Origin: Rhynchonema sp. JSB1_4
Lineage: Eukaryota > Nematoda > Chromadorea > Monhysterida > Xyalidae
Assembly (NCBI GenBank): GCA_030248065.1
Contig: JASAMV010001389.1
Span: 1 to 64,000, forward strand
Reading direction: 5' to 3'
DNA: 64,000 bases
Positions 25,850 to 39,000 of this stretch are shown piece by piece (position 1 is the first letter of the stretch; each line of letters opens with the position of its first letter). The notes below the pieces were generated by a model that searched no databases, was not told the origin of the DNA, and saw nothing but the letters and a program-made list of their open reading frames with translations. The translations under genes and the position numbers were made by a program.

Positions 25850-28800
25850 TCACATCACAGCCAGTACCTCCTTGACTTGTTTCACCGTGTCCTCCGGTCC
25901 GACCACTGTATGGCCGATGGTCCGATCGTCGGCGAATATTTCATGATCGTTACCACCCTGAAATTGCAAGGGAAATTCAGGAACGGGGCCAATACACCAA
26001 CGTTTGCATCCGGTCTGGCGTGAAAATGTTTTGAACAGCGCGTAAATTTCGGAAAAAATCGAAGGCCAGGTGGTCAAAAATCTCGAACTTTAATTACAAT
26101 AAGGAAAATTCAGAACACGAAAAACAATGCTGAAGGTGGCAAAAAAGTTGGTATCAGGCCTTGGCTTCAAAATGTTTCGCAGAAATTATAAACTTTCGGG
26201 GCAAAGCCGAAGAAAACTGGTATCCGAACCGAAATCAAATTGAAAAAAAAACACCACAACCAACCGGCATAGTTTTATCGCCAAAGAAGTGTATGACGTC
26301 ATAACCATCGGATTGAAGAAACTGCAGACAATAAGACTTGTCCCAGCCGATCGGGAAGATGTCAATACTGATTTGGCCACCTGAATACATTTTTGTCATT
26401 CCCTTCGTTATCATACCTATCACAAGCATGTTTCGGCTCGGGTCTCACGTTCGAATGCTTACTTCTTTGTGTTCATGGCATTGCACTAAATTAGTACCAA
26501 TCTTTAACGAGCGATAGACGAGGCGTGGTCGATCTGACATATCAATTCCATGGCGCTCATTGTTCCACAAACCACAAGCCAATCTCACGTTGCGTCAAGC
26601 AGCTGTATTCTGCGGGGGGCATCGATTTACACAAGTGCTGGTTTTTTTGAGGAAAGACGTGCGTTCATAGGGACACTGATCTGATGAGCATACAGCTGGA
26701 CCTAACGAACAATATTTCACTACTTGAAGGCCCCACGCAGCGCACAAGCGGAACAAAATAACAATCAGGATCAAATAAAAAAGACAAACCAATCGAGAAT
26801 TGCAATCCATATTCATCACGCGGGAACTTCTTTTGCAGAGATTCCACCATTTTCGGTCGAATGTTGTGTTTCTGAACAGGTAGTCACAGACCATTACAGG
26901 GTGACTCAGAAGAAAATTCCCAAGAAAACCGTTTAACGGTCACCTTGTCATATTCAGTGAATGCGTCTCGCTCTGCTTGCGTACACAACCGACCAATTGG
27001 TGATACGTTGATCATGGACTGACGAAATTCGATGAAATGGCCACTGAAATCATGAAATTTTTTTGAAATCCCACTTTCAGGATGGTCGAGAAATAGTTTC
27101 CATGCATTTCAATTGTTGTCATTGTGCCTGGTTTGGTTGTTTGGTTTTTTGCCTGCAAGATGCCACAAATTGATTTTGTTCGCATTCTGAACTCGCATAT
27201 GCGCCAGCTGCAAAACATTTCTGAATCACAAACTATTGCTCCTCTGGCACAATCCACTAATCGTGCATTCAGTCAACCAACTGTTCCGAAATTGCGATAT
27301 CAATGCGTAACCAGCCGACAAATAAACAGACAGTGACGCGATCGAGCGTGACCGGTCATGTTTCCATGGCGTATCAAATCGCAAAATTCTGTCAGATCCA
27401 AAGCCAAATTGTCGATCAGCGTGGGTGAAAGACTGCTTATAGAGAGCGTGGATTCAACATACCGTTTGGCAGGCAATGAAACATCAGCAATGTAGTGCAG
27501 ACAGTGGTTGATGAGCGCTTGTAGATTGGTCTCGCCGAGTTTTGACAGAACGGACTGAAACAAAATAATGTATTTGTTTGTGCCCTGAAAATCAGGGGAA
27601 GTTTTTATATCTGAAGTTTAGGTACCTCCGTTTTGAGCGGTTTTGAGCCACGGAATCCGATGAGACCATTCTGTGAGAAGAGATAGTCGAACGACGATGA
27701 CACTGAGAAGTGGGGAATTTTGGTGAAAAATGTAGAAAATTGATCTGGATTGATACTTAGGCAAATTATGACTATATTATTGACATTATATTGACATTAT
27801 TTATACACTGACGTCTACATGCGCGTGAAACTTCATACAGCCCGTCACTGCGATTCATAAACCACGCGGCACGAGTCAACAACATGTGGCACGTTTTAAT
27901 TGCGCCACAGTCCAGTTTGATGAGTGGTTAACGCGAAACTATTTTTTGATGATGCTACAAACAAAAGATTGACTTGCGCTCGATTTTCAAACCGAATTGT
28001 TTCTGGATCACTCACACTGGTGACCTCATCCAGTGTAACGAAACTATCAGCACCAAAGTTTACTTTTCAAGATGAGCCACTTAGGTACAATACCATGCCA
28101 CCGCACATCAATCGGCACCAAAAAGTTTTCGCCAGGCTTAGCTGGGTCGGACTGCTGTTTCATAGCGGCAGTCGTTGAATAAGATACACCATAATTACTT
28201 GTTCTTTGAGAGAACACGAACAACTTCATGACTTCCCACGCGCTGCTTCACTCTCAACACATGCAGTATCTAGCAGCCAATCAGCGCAAGAGATTTTGCT
28301 CCGTGTTCTCTCAGAGAACAAAAAACTACCGCAAAAATATTCGCTACCGTGCACCCTCCGATGGATGGGCAAACAATTTGATTAGAAAACCCATCCCTCA
28401 TGCGCAAATCAATCAAACCTGTCTCAAAATCTCCGTTCATTTGTTCGAGAATTTTCGGCAGATCCGACCCGCCCACCAGACCGATCGAGACCGTTTTGCG
28501 AACTTCACGCAGAAAGGCTTGCACGTCGGAGGTTATGAGCTGAATTTAGAAACGTTGAATGCTTAAGTTATCTTAGACCGCTTCCACGATGAATGCGGAC
28601 TGTGGGCAAGGGATCGGTATTGGGGGGGGGGGTATGCCGATACTCGATACTTGGCAAAGGTTGATACCCGATAGTTCATGGAAAAGCCGATACCCAATAC
28701 TTGGAAAATAAAAAGATACCGGCCACAAAAACTGTGCTCTGTTGTTGTGTCATGCATCACCTACATTTTAAATTTTTTCTGTTCGTAAAACAATGAATAT

Positions 28801-29098
28801 CTGCAGAGCTTTTTTTAAAAACTGGTTCTTAATCGCGAAAGTGTAATAATCGATGCCTTGGAAAACCATGCCGATATCCGAAACTTTTTAGGCGCCGGTA
28901 CCTTCCGATCACTACACTGGGCTGGGGCTTTCGGCGTGTACAGCAGAAACATCGAGACCTGGTGCACCCCTTCACTCTCAACGTTCATGTGAAACCAGAG
29001 CAAGTACTACGCGCAGAAAACGAAACATCACCAACCTTCCTGGGCAACGTCAGAGTCCCATCCATGTCAAACAGCATCATTGTCTTCTTGGCCGCCAT
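25850..29098 (-). CDS. PMM2: Phosphomannomutase (complete, 8 exons)
   Basis: Interconverts mannose-6-phosphate and mannose-1-phosphate in the cytosol, supplying GDP-mannose for glycosylation. Exons (minus): 29098-29036, 28539-28419, 27702-27626, 27554-27463, 27043-26944, 26871-26790, 26380-26265, 25957-25850; they sum to 759 nt = 252 aa plus stop, close to the family's ~246-262. Near the N-terminus is LFDMDGTLT, the HAD-family DxDGT motif holding the catalytic aspartates. Then follow [44 protein letters not shown] and [15 protein letters not shown], and the C-terminal [17 protein letters not shown] with RTIGHTV. All junctions are GT-AG and phase-consistent. A TTTTAG lies 21 nt upstream of the ATG, a possible trans-splice acceptor. 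PMM1 and PMM2 classes cannot be separated by eye. Confidence 0.95.
28598..28908. mobile_element. Word element with GATACC/GATAC repeats in PMM intron 1
   Basis: Repeats of CGATAC, GATACCCGATA and GGTATNGG flank a unique middle. The right end GATCACTACACTG resembles the CAGTGTAGT ends of the hAT-like elements in the G-alpha intron; the left end is degraded and no target duplication was found. Confidence 0.45.
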
Positions 29099-30008
29099 CT
29101 CTTTGCGAATATTTCAACTAAAAGTAATTTATTCGTGCGTCTTCGAGCCCAAAACGACCATCTAAATGTTCAGTAACGCACTGCAACCTCACCAGAGCAG
29201 TGTGCCGGATAAAAGAACAGCCATATGAAAGCAAGAATTTCCAATCTTACACGCACTGGGCACAGTTTTCTTAATTTACTTCATATCCATTAAATAGGAT
29301 GAACGAAATAGACACCAATAGGTGCAGAAAAATCGACACCTATAGGTGCAGAAATAATCGTGTGACCAAATATGATGAAATACAATGCTACCTGCACGTG
29401 AGGAAAAGGACAACAGATCGGTACAAAACGAGACAACACGCACGCGAACTGCAATTGTGCCGAATGCGGGGCAATGCAACAAGCAAACACACAACAAATA
29501 CCAGATCCGTGAAACAGAAATTCTGAGACAAACAATAGCAACAATTCTGAAGACCAAAATGAACCCGATATTGCCAGATGGAAATTATAGTGAGTTGCAA
29601 AAGCAGTGTAGTTGGCATTTGAATTATTGTCAATTTCGTGGTGGAAGCAAACAGAATAATTGGTTTTGTTCAATTTCGGATTTTGTTATTTGTCAAGTGG
29701 AAAACATTTCCGAATCAGTGCGGTATATTGATCTTCTGGCATCAGTCACATTACTCAGATATTGTTTTGCTACCGTGTTACAAGATTGATGGATTGCAAA
29801 TCACAATAAAATTTGAAAACATAGAAAAACAGGCGACAGCGCCCTACATTACGTTTTAGGGCCTATCAAAAAAACGGGGCAATCACTGATCAGTTCGGTC
29901 TTGTTTGAATGAGAGATGGATGTTTCATTTGCAACCCCTGAACAAAAATAACCATAAAATCGCAAAACCGAATCAAATCAGACTGGCTCGTAACATCGCA
30001 CACCTCAT

Positions 30009-33000
30009 CTATTTCATGGGCATGGTCGCATGCATCAACAAACCAATCACATTGCCCCGTTCGCGTAATGACACCGTAAGTGCGTTCGCCTGCTCCTGCA
30101 GTTCTTCATGTTTGAATAGCAGATTGAGTCGGCGGTTATCGATCGTACCTGAATTTACAAGGCAAATTCGTTTCAGAAATGAGCGCACTTGTTTGTGTGT
30201 GTCTGCGTGAACAGATTCACTCTGCTAAACTAACTCTAAAGTCAACTGATATCTTCGGACTATATACCGTAACAGACCCGGCACTGCCCATCCGAAGGAT
30301 TAATTGGTTCCAACCAGCCAAAAAATGAACTGATGATGAGCGCATTCGAATGAAGTTCACGAAATCTCACATGGTGCATTCGCACTGACGATGACCTAAT
30401 GCACCGCCGGTCTACATACCATATCAGTGAGACAGGCAAGCAGCTGAAACACAGAAAACCCAGCTAAAATTTAGATCCAGTCACACACCCTGATACATTC
30501 TGGCCCAGTCATAGTGTTCGGTACAATCATTCGCATGTCTTCGGCACACCACATTATTCCATTCTTCCACACTTTTAGGAAGATCCGGCATAGCCAGTCC
30601 ACGCGACTGCCATTTGATTGGGCATGCACAGATCTGGAAAATTTTCGAATTGTCTGGCATAACAAACCGTTATTTGTATTTCGAGAAAAACGGGATTTTT
30701 CGAGATAAAAAACCGTTCGTTCAATATTGACTGCCATAACTGGACACGTACGGACCTGCAAAAGTTTGCAATGACGGCGTTGAAACGTCACATGCTCATC
30801 GAACTAATGAAGTTATGGATTCTTCTGTAAGGTGAGGATATCTCAACATAATAATGAATATTATAAAACATTTTTTCATGGCGCAGCCGACCTAGTATGA
30901 TAGCCAGCCACCATCAAATGTTCCGCATTCTCTTCTTGTTCAGCAATGCATTATCATTTTGGAATCAAGTGTATCAATAATTCGGCAACAAAAACATGTT
31001 AATACAGTAACAAAAAAAACAAATAAAGGCAAACCACACCAACATGAGCTCGATTTCGCAGCTGGCAAAATGGTGAAACATGTACGTGGCTGCTGATTTG
31101 GGAAATGTCACACGTTGAAGAATACAAAGTGGAGCATGATGATTTTCTCTTTCTATTCGTTTTGAATACACACCACCTTCGAAATCGGGCTCGTGTTGGC
31201 GCAGTTTGGCTTTACTCCTCCAAACAAAACCTGTTTGTCTCCAATCTTGTCTCGCTTGCTGTGTTCGGGACAGAGCACCCGCAGCCGTTTGCAATAAGTC
31301 GGCGAGCCGCGAGTCTTTGTTTGTGCGTGACAGAAAATGTCGAACGGATTCGCGGATTGAATCGATGAGCCATAACTGGTCGTCGACTCGATTTTGGCTG
31401 AACATCTAGCCGAGTGTTTCGGTAGGAGACGGATGGACACCTGCAATCATAGTGCAAATGACTGTTTCCAAGTTGACGGGCATCTGTGTGTTGATTGATG
31501 TCCGTTATTATGCAGTTGCTGCAGGTGGAAATAATGCATTCTCTCAAAAAAAGCGTCTGTTCAACAAGCCAATCAATCCGTAACAAATCAAATCTATTGT
31601 ATGTTCTAAAACACCAGGCATTCACTTCCACTGCCACAGTGCACAAACGGTGATGTTACACGCGAGAATGACTTGGTCTGTTTGTCTCATGTCATTGTTC
31701 TCCAATTCCGCATCACGTGCTAAATCAATCAATACTGCCCAAAAGTCAACGCGGTTCTGCGCTTAATTTTCCATTTGTATTTGTGTTGAGTGTTTGTTTG
31801 TGTTAGGCCACAGGATAACATGCAAATTTAGAAATTGACTGAAATAAATGAGTAGAATTATCTGATCACATGCGTACGATAATACCGACCACCCAAAGAC
31901 AACGACATTGTTTTCAACAGTCCAACCAACTTAGTATCTCAAGTAGCTGCCGAAAATCCCAACAACAAACGTCCACATACATCCAAACAGCTGTTTGCGT
32001 CCAGAGATCACTGCTTATCAACACCCACTGCACTGCAATAGCGATGTTACACGAGAGAATTAACGGCTAACTTGGTGATGGTGAAGTAAGTAGTCAAATA
32101 ACTTTGTCAACTTACAGCAGCCACGCGAAAAATAATACATGCCATTCTGTGTGAGTTGACAACTCCGCAATGTGAGTTAACAAAGTAATATCATCACTTG
32201 AGTTGACCACACTAAGATAAGCCAGAATGACCTGCCTGCGTTTGTCTGACCAAACTACTATCAAATCCGTAAATTCACAAAATGAGTGATGAAACAAAAT
32301 GTCCACCCATTCACTCGCTCACCTGTATGCCACAACACGGACAATTCACTGTGTGATCGTCGACCGAATCCGACGCGATCGATTCTTCATTCATCGATTG
32401 ATCCAATTGATCGCGAGTCTCATCACCGTCGCCCTTGTCTGACTCATCGTCATCGCTCTCGGGCAGCGGCTCGATCTAGAATGGGGATGAAACATTTAGT
32501 TGGTAAGGTGTGATGAAAGATGGCGCATTCGGCTTGCATGATCTCGACTACAATTGGACTGTGTATCTCAAAACGAAACGAATGCCACCTGGGTTAGACA
32601 ATTAGGCAATTAATGGCAAGAAATTTAGAATAAGGAACAAGCACAACATTACACCAGCGATCGAATGGAAACACTGCTCAAATTCTATCACGAAACAAAA
32701 AAGTTGACGAAAACGAACACCGTATGGATACCACGCGCTTGTTGTGCACGTGCAAGGTGCAACTGTGACCTTTGCTTTCACAACATCTTTTTTGCTGAAT
32801 TTACTGATTTCCAGATCCCGTCACCATTTGACATCGTTCGACATAAAACATCATGGTTCTCTCATGTGACTGGCGATCACAAAAAATGTTTCACAAATTG
32901 CGGAAATATTTACGAAGCACATGATCAAATCAATCAAAGTTCGCCGCGAACAAAAATGAACGTCAACATCTTGTGACCCAACCTTGCTTGATTCGGCCAT

Positions 33001-36000
33001 CCATTTATTCAAATCATTGCTGTGCAGTTGCATCGTTTTCAATTCCTCCACAATGGCTGTGATTTGTGACTGTACGCGGTCCAGTTTCGTTTTCTCCACT
33101 TCGCTCGCCACGCTCGGTGTGGACTCCCATTGTGCTATACGACCTGAAGGTAGGATTTTGGAAAATACGTAAGTCCAAAGAAGAAACGGTGGACGAAAAT
33201 TTGCAACCAAGGTCGTTTCTGTCTGAAACATCACTGTCAACTGCATATTCAGCAAGCTTGAACAGGGGAATACGGTAAGCTTGCAAATCATTCTCAGCCT
33301 TGAGATTTTTCCAGCCTTCTTGATTAAAAAACACTGCATGCATTCTACGTAATAACCCGTGACAAAATAGAAAGCGCTCTGATCGCGGTTTACACCTTTT
33401 TGTGCGTGTTTGCAAAAACCAGAGTCGACATTGATAGCAAAGTGCACTGGGTGCTGTGTTGTGGACGTGCTTTGCACAAAAGATGATAGACCAATAACGA
33501 TACGGGCACGCATTGTATTAGATCTGTGGATGCAGTTTCGGCCCCTAATGCCAGACTGCAATGGCGCCCGCGCCAGTCTGCCGTTATGGGGCGGAACCTG
33601 CATCCACAGATCTAACGCCATGCGTGCCCACAAGGCTAAATCGTATCGCATTTGAGTGATGTTTCACTCACAAATGACTTCAGGTGAGCATTTTTGATCA
33701 TTGCTCGTAGCCCGCTTTCGTGTAATGTAAATGGGAAAAAATCATGACAAACAATCCGTAATAACGCCCCCAATATGGAAGCAGCGTAACTGGTATTTAG
33801 CTCACAACCAATAGCTAATTAGCTAATACGTGTATTTCTTTAGTGACGTGACCTTTAACGTAAAGTGAGATTTAGCTGCGATCCATAGTAAATCTATGCA
33901 TTCCATAATCATGCTCAACATTGGGACTGTAGTAAAAGCAGCGACAAAGCCTCCCCTCCCCTATAAAATCCCACCTGGTAAAATCTTCTGCAATCTCAGT
34001 TCAGCCAATTTCAATCCGCATACATCCGAGCAATATTTGGATTGTTCCCTGGCTGCATTCACACAATCCGGGTTGTGGCACTGTATCAAACGTGGCTCCA
34101 TGCCGCCAGCCATGCTGTGACCCGCAGCATCTTTCTTGTCCTTGCGAGAGTAACCTGACAGGGAAACACTTGAATTTTGTAGTAAATACTAAAAATGAAA
34201 TTCTTTTCACAAGAATGCCATTGTAGAGCAGCGGATTGGCCAGTTGACGCTTCGAGGTTTGCTGGCCGGTTTTAGCGCCGGTTGGCTTTTTTGTTATTAT
34301 GGCCGGTAGATCTTTTGCTGTTATGGCTGGCAGATTTTCTAACCAATTAACAAAATTGAAAAGTAAAACTCTCGTGTAAATCATGTCTTGTCAATAGCAT
34401 GACCATCACTAACGAACACTGCCTAAGATTGGAGCTCAGCTGTGAATCCGCAGTATCCCTGAAATTATTTTCTCAAATCAGCAGTATTTTTTTCGAGAAT
34501 TACTCTTCTTGAAAAGAACAAATCACAGATGATAAACCATAATCGAGATCCTTTGACCGTGTAACATCACTCGCAGTTTCACGTCAACCCAAACCAGAAC
34601 TGAATCTGTGTGGCGGGATGGGTCACCAAAGTACCAAACACCATACAACAAATCTGTCCAAACCAAAGTAATCTGTCCACTTCCAAACCAACTTCGCTTT
34701 TTCGGCATCAGCTCGGATGCCACCTCCACACCGGCCTCTTGCAGGAATTTGAGATAGGCCTGTCGCGATGAACGGGTCCCGCCGGACAAAAGGGCGGCTG
34801 CGTCGAAATCGGGACCGGTGATGCCTGAACATCAAGGCAAGCTAATTATAATATGAGCTTTGCGTCCATCTGCGCTACGACTACGCGCCTTTGACGAGTG
34901 AGCGGGAAAATGAGAATGCTGAGAAAATTTTAGCAACGGAACTTAAAGGGAAAATTGCACATTCCTAGGGTGATATTTTCGAAACGGTGTAAAGGTCAGT
35001 CGGGTGTAAAGGTCGGTGGAAAGCTCGGTGTGAGAAAGTTCAGTGTAAGCTCGGCGTAAGCCTGAAACATTGCACGCTGAGCAAGCAGCAGACGCGCGTT
35101 TCTAAACGAAAGGTCAACTTTGACAGTTTGCTGTGCAAGCGTAAATCGTTTGTCTGCAATGTGGTTCATTTAAGCTGGTTGCACAAGCGTTTCTAAACGA
35201 TATTTATAAATTTCGTGACCTTTTATGGAGCCGTTTTGATTTCGTGCTGCGATCAGTTAGTGACGTCAAAATTTTTGGCACCGCCGTCAATGAATGTTCA
35301 ATTTCTCAACAGTCTTGCGGCGAAATGTTAGGCAACTTACAAAATATTCCTTTAAAACGTCTGTGCAACCAGCTTAAATGAACCAGATTGCAAACAAACG
35401 CTTTACGCTTGCACAGCAAACCATCAAAGTTGACCTTCCGTTTAGAAACGCGCGTCTGCTGCTTGCTCAGCGTGCAATGTTTCAAGCTTACACCGAGCTT
35501 ACACTGAACTTTCTCACACCGAGCTTTCCACCGACCTTTACACCCAACTGACCTTTACACCGTTTCGAAAATATCACCCCTAATCGCTTTTCAAACTCTA
35601 CAAGTGGTTAGACAGCAATGTGGGCATCACAAAAGTCAAATCACTTTGTACAAAGTCTCAAACATGTGCCCAGGAGAAGCATATTAAAAGGAACCGTCGG
35701 GAAGAAAAATCGGCGCGGACCGACCGAATTTCTACCTGCGCATTCAGGCAAATTGCCTGATCAAAAAGCTGTCAAGGCGACAGAATGTTTCGCATGATTC
35801 ATGATGCTCACTAACTATAGAATTTTGACGAATTGTTCCAACGTGACAAGCAGAGCATGAAACATTTAGCAGACACGCTGGAACAATTCGTTGAAATTCG
35901 AAATATAAAGAAAAGCGAAATTCTATAGTTAGTGAGTTTCAAAAATCATGCGAAACATTCCTTCGCCTTGAGAGCTTTTTGATCAGGCAATTTGCCTGAA

Positions 36001-39000
36001 TGCGCAGGTAGAAATTCGGCCGGTCCGCGCCGAATTTTGTTCCCAGTGGCTTGTCTTAAACGGAATCTCTTGGGTACATGTTTGAGAGTTTATACCAAAT
36101 GATTTGACTTTTGTGATGCCCACATTGCTGTCTAAACACTTGTAAAACTTGAAAGGCGATCAGGAATGTGCAATTTCCCCTTTAAAGCACTATTAGTGGG
36201 GCGACCCCTTTATTATCCGGACGCAAAGAAACATTTTATAGCGAAATGTGAATACGACTTTCTGACGGCCCTTAAAATTTTTGTGTCAAAAACAAATTTG
36301 CGCTGCCTTCACTGGTTGTTATTCTATTTACTTGCCTTAATTTTTTTGTTGTCATTGCTGTCACGTTCGCGCCAGAGCTTGCCTTAGTTCATACATTAGG
36401 AGCAAGATCAAGCGCTGCATTGGACGACGTATCTCACCTGCCGGTGCAAACTTTCCACCCGAAGCCTGACGTTTCTTGTGCGATTTCTTGCCGCCAGCCC
36501 CGGCAGCATTCGCATCCTGTTTCTTCGTCTTGCTGCTTTTGCTGCTGCCCCCCTTTGTTGGCGCGGCTGGCGTTTTCTGCGACGCCTTCGTCGGCGTTTT
36601 GAGCACGTTCGCGTTCACGCATATTCGCTGCACACACGTCTCGCCGACCGGCGCCGTGCCGCAGCCGCGTTTGCACGGCTCGCATTTGCCTGAAATTGAA
36701 AGGTAGGAATGCAGTTCATGAAAAGGACCCGCATGAACTTTGAGAGAAAAGGTGATCAACCATTGATATCAGGCGATATATAAAAATAATTTCTCATTCT
36801 CGTTTGCCTTCAAACCTCCTCAGTGGTGACGCTTTTATAGTGAGAGAAACCCTCTGTAAAGTACACATTTTCAACGCAATTTTGGTGCCGCTTCTTCGTT
36901 TGTTTGTTTTTCAGGAAAAACATTCTTCCATCTGCAACTAGGGTTAGAGAGACGTCGGGTGTCGGGTGCCAAAAAGTGTTGGTGTCGGGTGCCTCCAGAT
37001 GTCGGTTTTTTTGGAACTGTCGGGTGTCGGGAGTCGGCTTTTTTCTCAGATGTCGAGTGTCGGGTACCTCCCCGACTTCTGACACTATCTGCAACCATAA
37101 TGTACAAGGCACTGCCCCGATAAGTATACACAAATGCGTGCATGAGCGGCTCCCGTACTCAAGAAAAACCGGGAATGGTGTTTTGTTGACGACAGTACAG
37201 AACTGCACAAATACGATCCGTTGTTGGTTTGGCAACTTGTTTCTTAGATCACAATTACACAACCTATTTTTTCATGTTTTGCATCGCTTGCCGTAGTGTC
37301 ACCAAAACGCGGCTGACATGAACAAATGTTTCTACAATGTATCCTAATCCAACGATTGCGGCGTATAAACCTGATATTGGCCTTTCACACACAACGAGGG
37401 ATACAAGACTGACAGCCACCAATAATTCGAGAAGATCAAAACATTTGCTTGCAGTAAACTATAAATAACAACTAGCATGTTCACGGCAAGTGAAAATTTC
37501 CATTTCTAATGTGGCCAGAAATCAGGCAGCAATCAATATCAGACTTGGTTGACGATCCGTCTTACCTATCTAATCATATTTGGCACTTAACAACCTAAAC
37601 TTCGCAACGAATTGTTTTTACTCAGTTTCAAAAAGGAGCCATTTATTGCCACGTGGCAATTTACATTCTTCCGAACGCTGGACTCATCAAATTCGATCAA
37701 CCATCAGTTCATATTAACCAACAACCCCCCCCCCCAAACCAACCGCAATCGGTACTCCTCCTACAGCCAATGCACATTTCACAGCGTTTCTCGACTTTCG
37801 CCGGTCGACCCGGACCGGCCTTTCTCTTCGGTGTTGTTGGTTTCGCATCTGCCCCATCGCTGGGCAACGGCCGTTTTGTGCCGATTGGCCGTGGTGATGT
37901 CGTTATTGGTGCTGTGGACGGGTTGGCTTGCTGTTGTTGACGACATTGCGAACATGTGAATAGGGCCTGAAACATTGGAACCTGATTATTATGTATACTA
38001 GACGGGACCCGTGCCTACGGCCCGGCTACAGCGCCGCGCCCGTGCCGTGCCACCCCCCCCCCCCCCGAAAACCCGTTAGCATACCCAAAGCTACCCGTCC
38101 GCACCTCCGAGGGAGGGGGCCACATACATACACACATACGTCTTCCTGTTTTAGTAGTATAGATATCGGTGCGCAAGATTACGGTGGTAATCCCAGGATG
38201 ATAGGTTGTCCACAGTCAAATGATTTGATAATTAGGCGAGCCTTTGGAAGAAGCTCGCGAAAATTAGGGTAGTTGTGCTTGCTTGACGCAGGCACAATGT
38301 GCTGCCTGATGTTTCACAAGCGGGTACAGCCAACTTCTGAAATTCAGACCCGCAGCTTGTAGGGTTAGAGGTCGGGGGGTGCCCGACACCCGACATCTGA
38401 AAATACCCGACACCCGACACCCGACATTTGAGAAAAAAAGCCGACACCCGACAGTTCCAAAAAAAACCCGACGCCCGACATCTAGTTTTTTGGAAAAAAA
38501 CCGACACCCGACACCTGTTTTTGGAACAAAAACAGGCAACTTTTTGCTCCTTCGCACTATTAGTGCAATTTTTTGGATCAAGTGACTGAATTCAAGTATT
38601 TTCACACAAAATAAACACCAAAATGACACATTCTGCGTCTTCGGAAACATTTGGTTCGAAGAAAATTTTCTCTCAAAATTTTTTTCTCGGCAAAACTGAT
38701 GTTTTGAACCGTAAGTGTCGGGTGTCGGCTGTCGGGTCCCAAAAAACCCGACACCTGGAGGCACCCGACACCCGACACCTACACTTTTTTGGCACCCGAC
38801 ACCCGGCACCCGACATCTCTCTAACCCTAGTAGCTTGCACGTCCCTGAAGATTGCACGCCGCGTCCCGATAATGACATTATAAAGAGGATATTCTCTCTT
38901 GAAATTTCGCATTCCCTTTGAAAGCAAGGCACAGCCAGTCTGGACTGCTATTTTCTCAAAGTTCAACAGGAGCATACTGCGGCCAAAACTTGTTTAGGGC

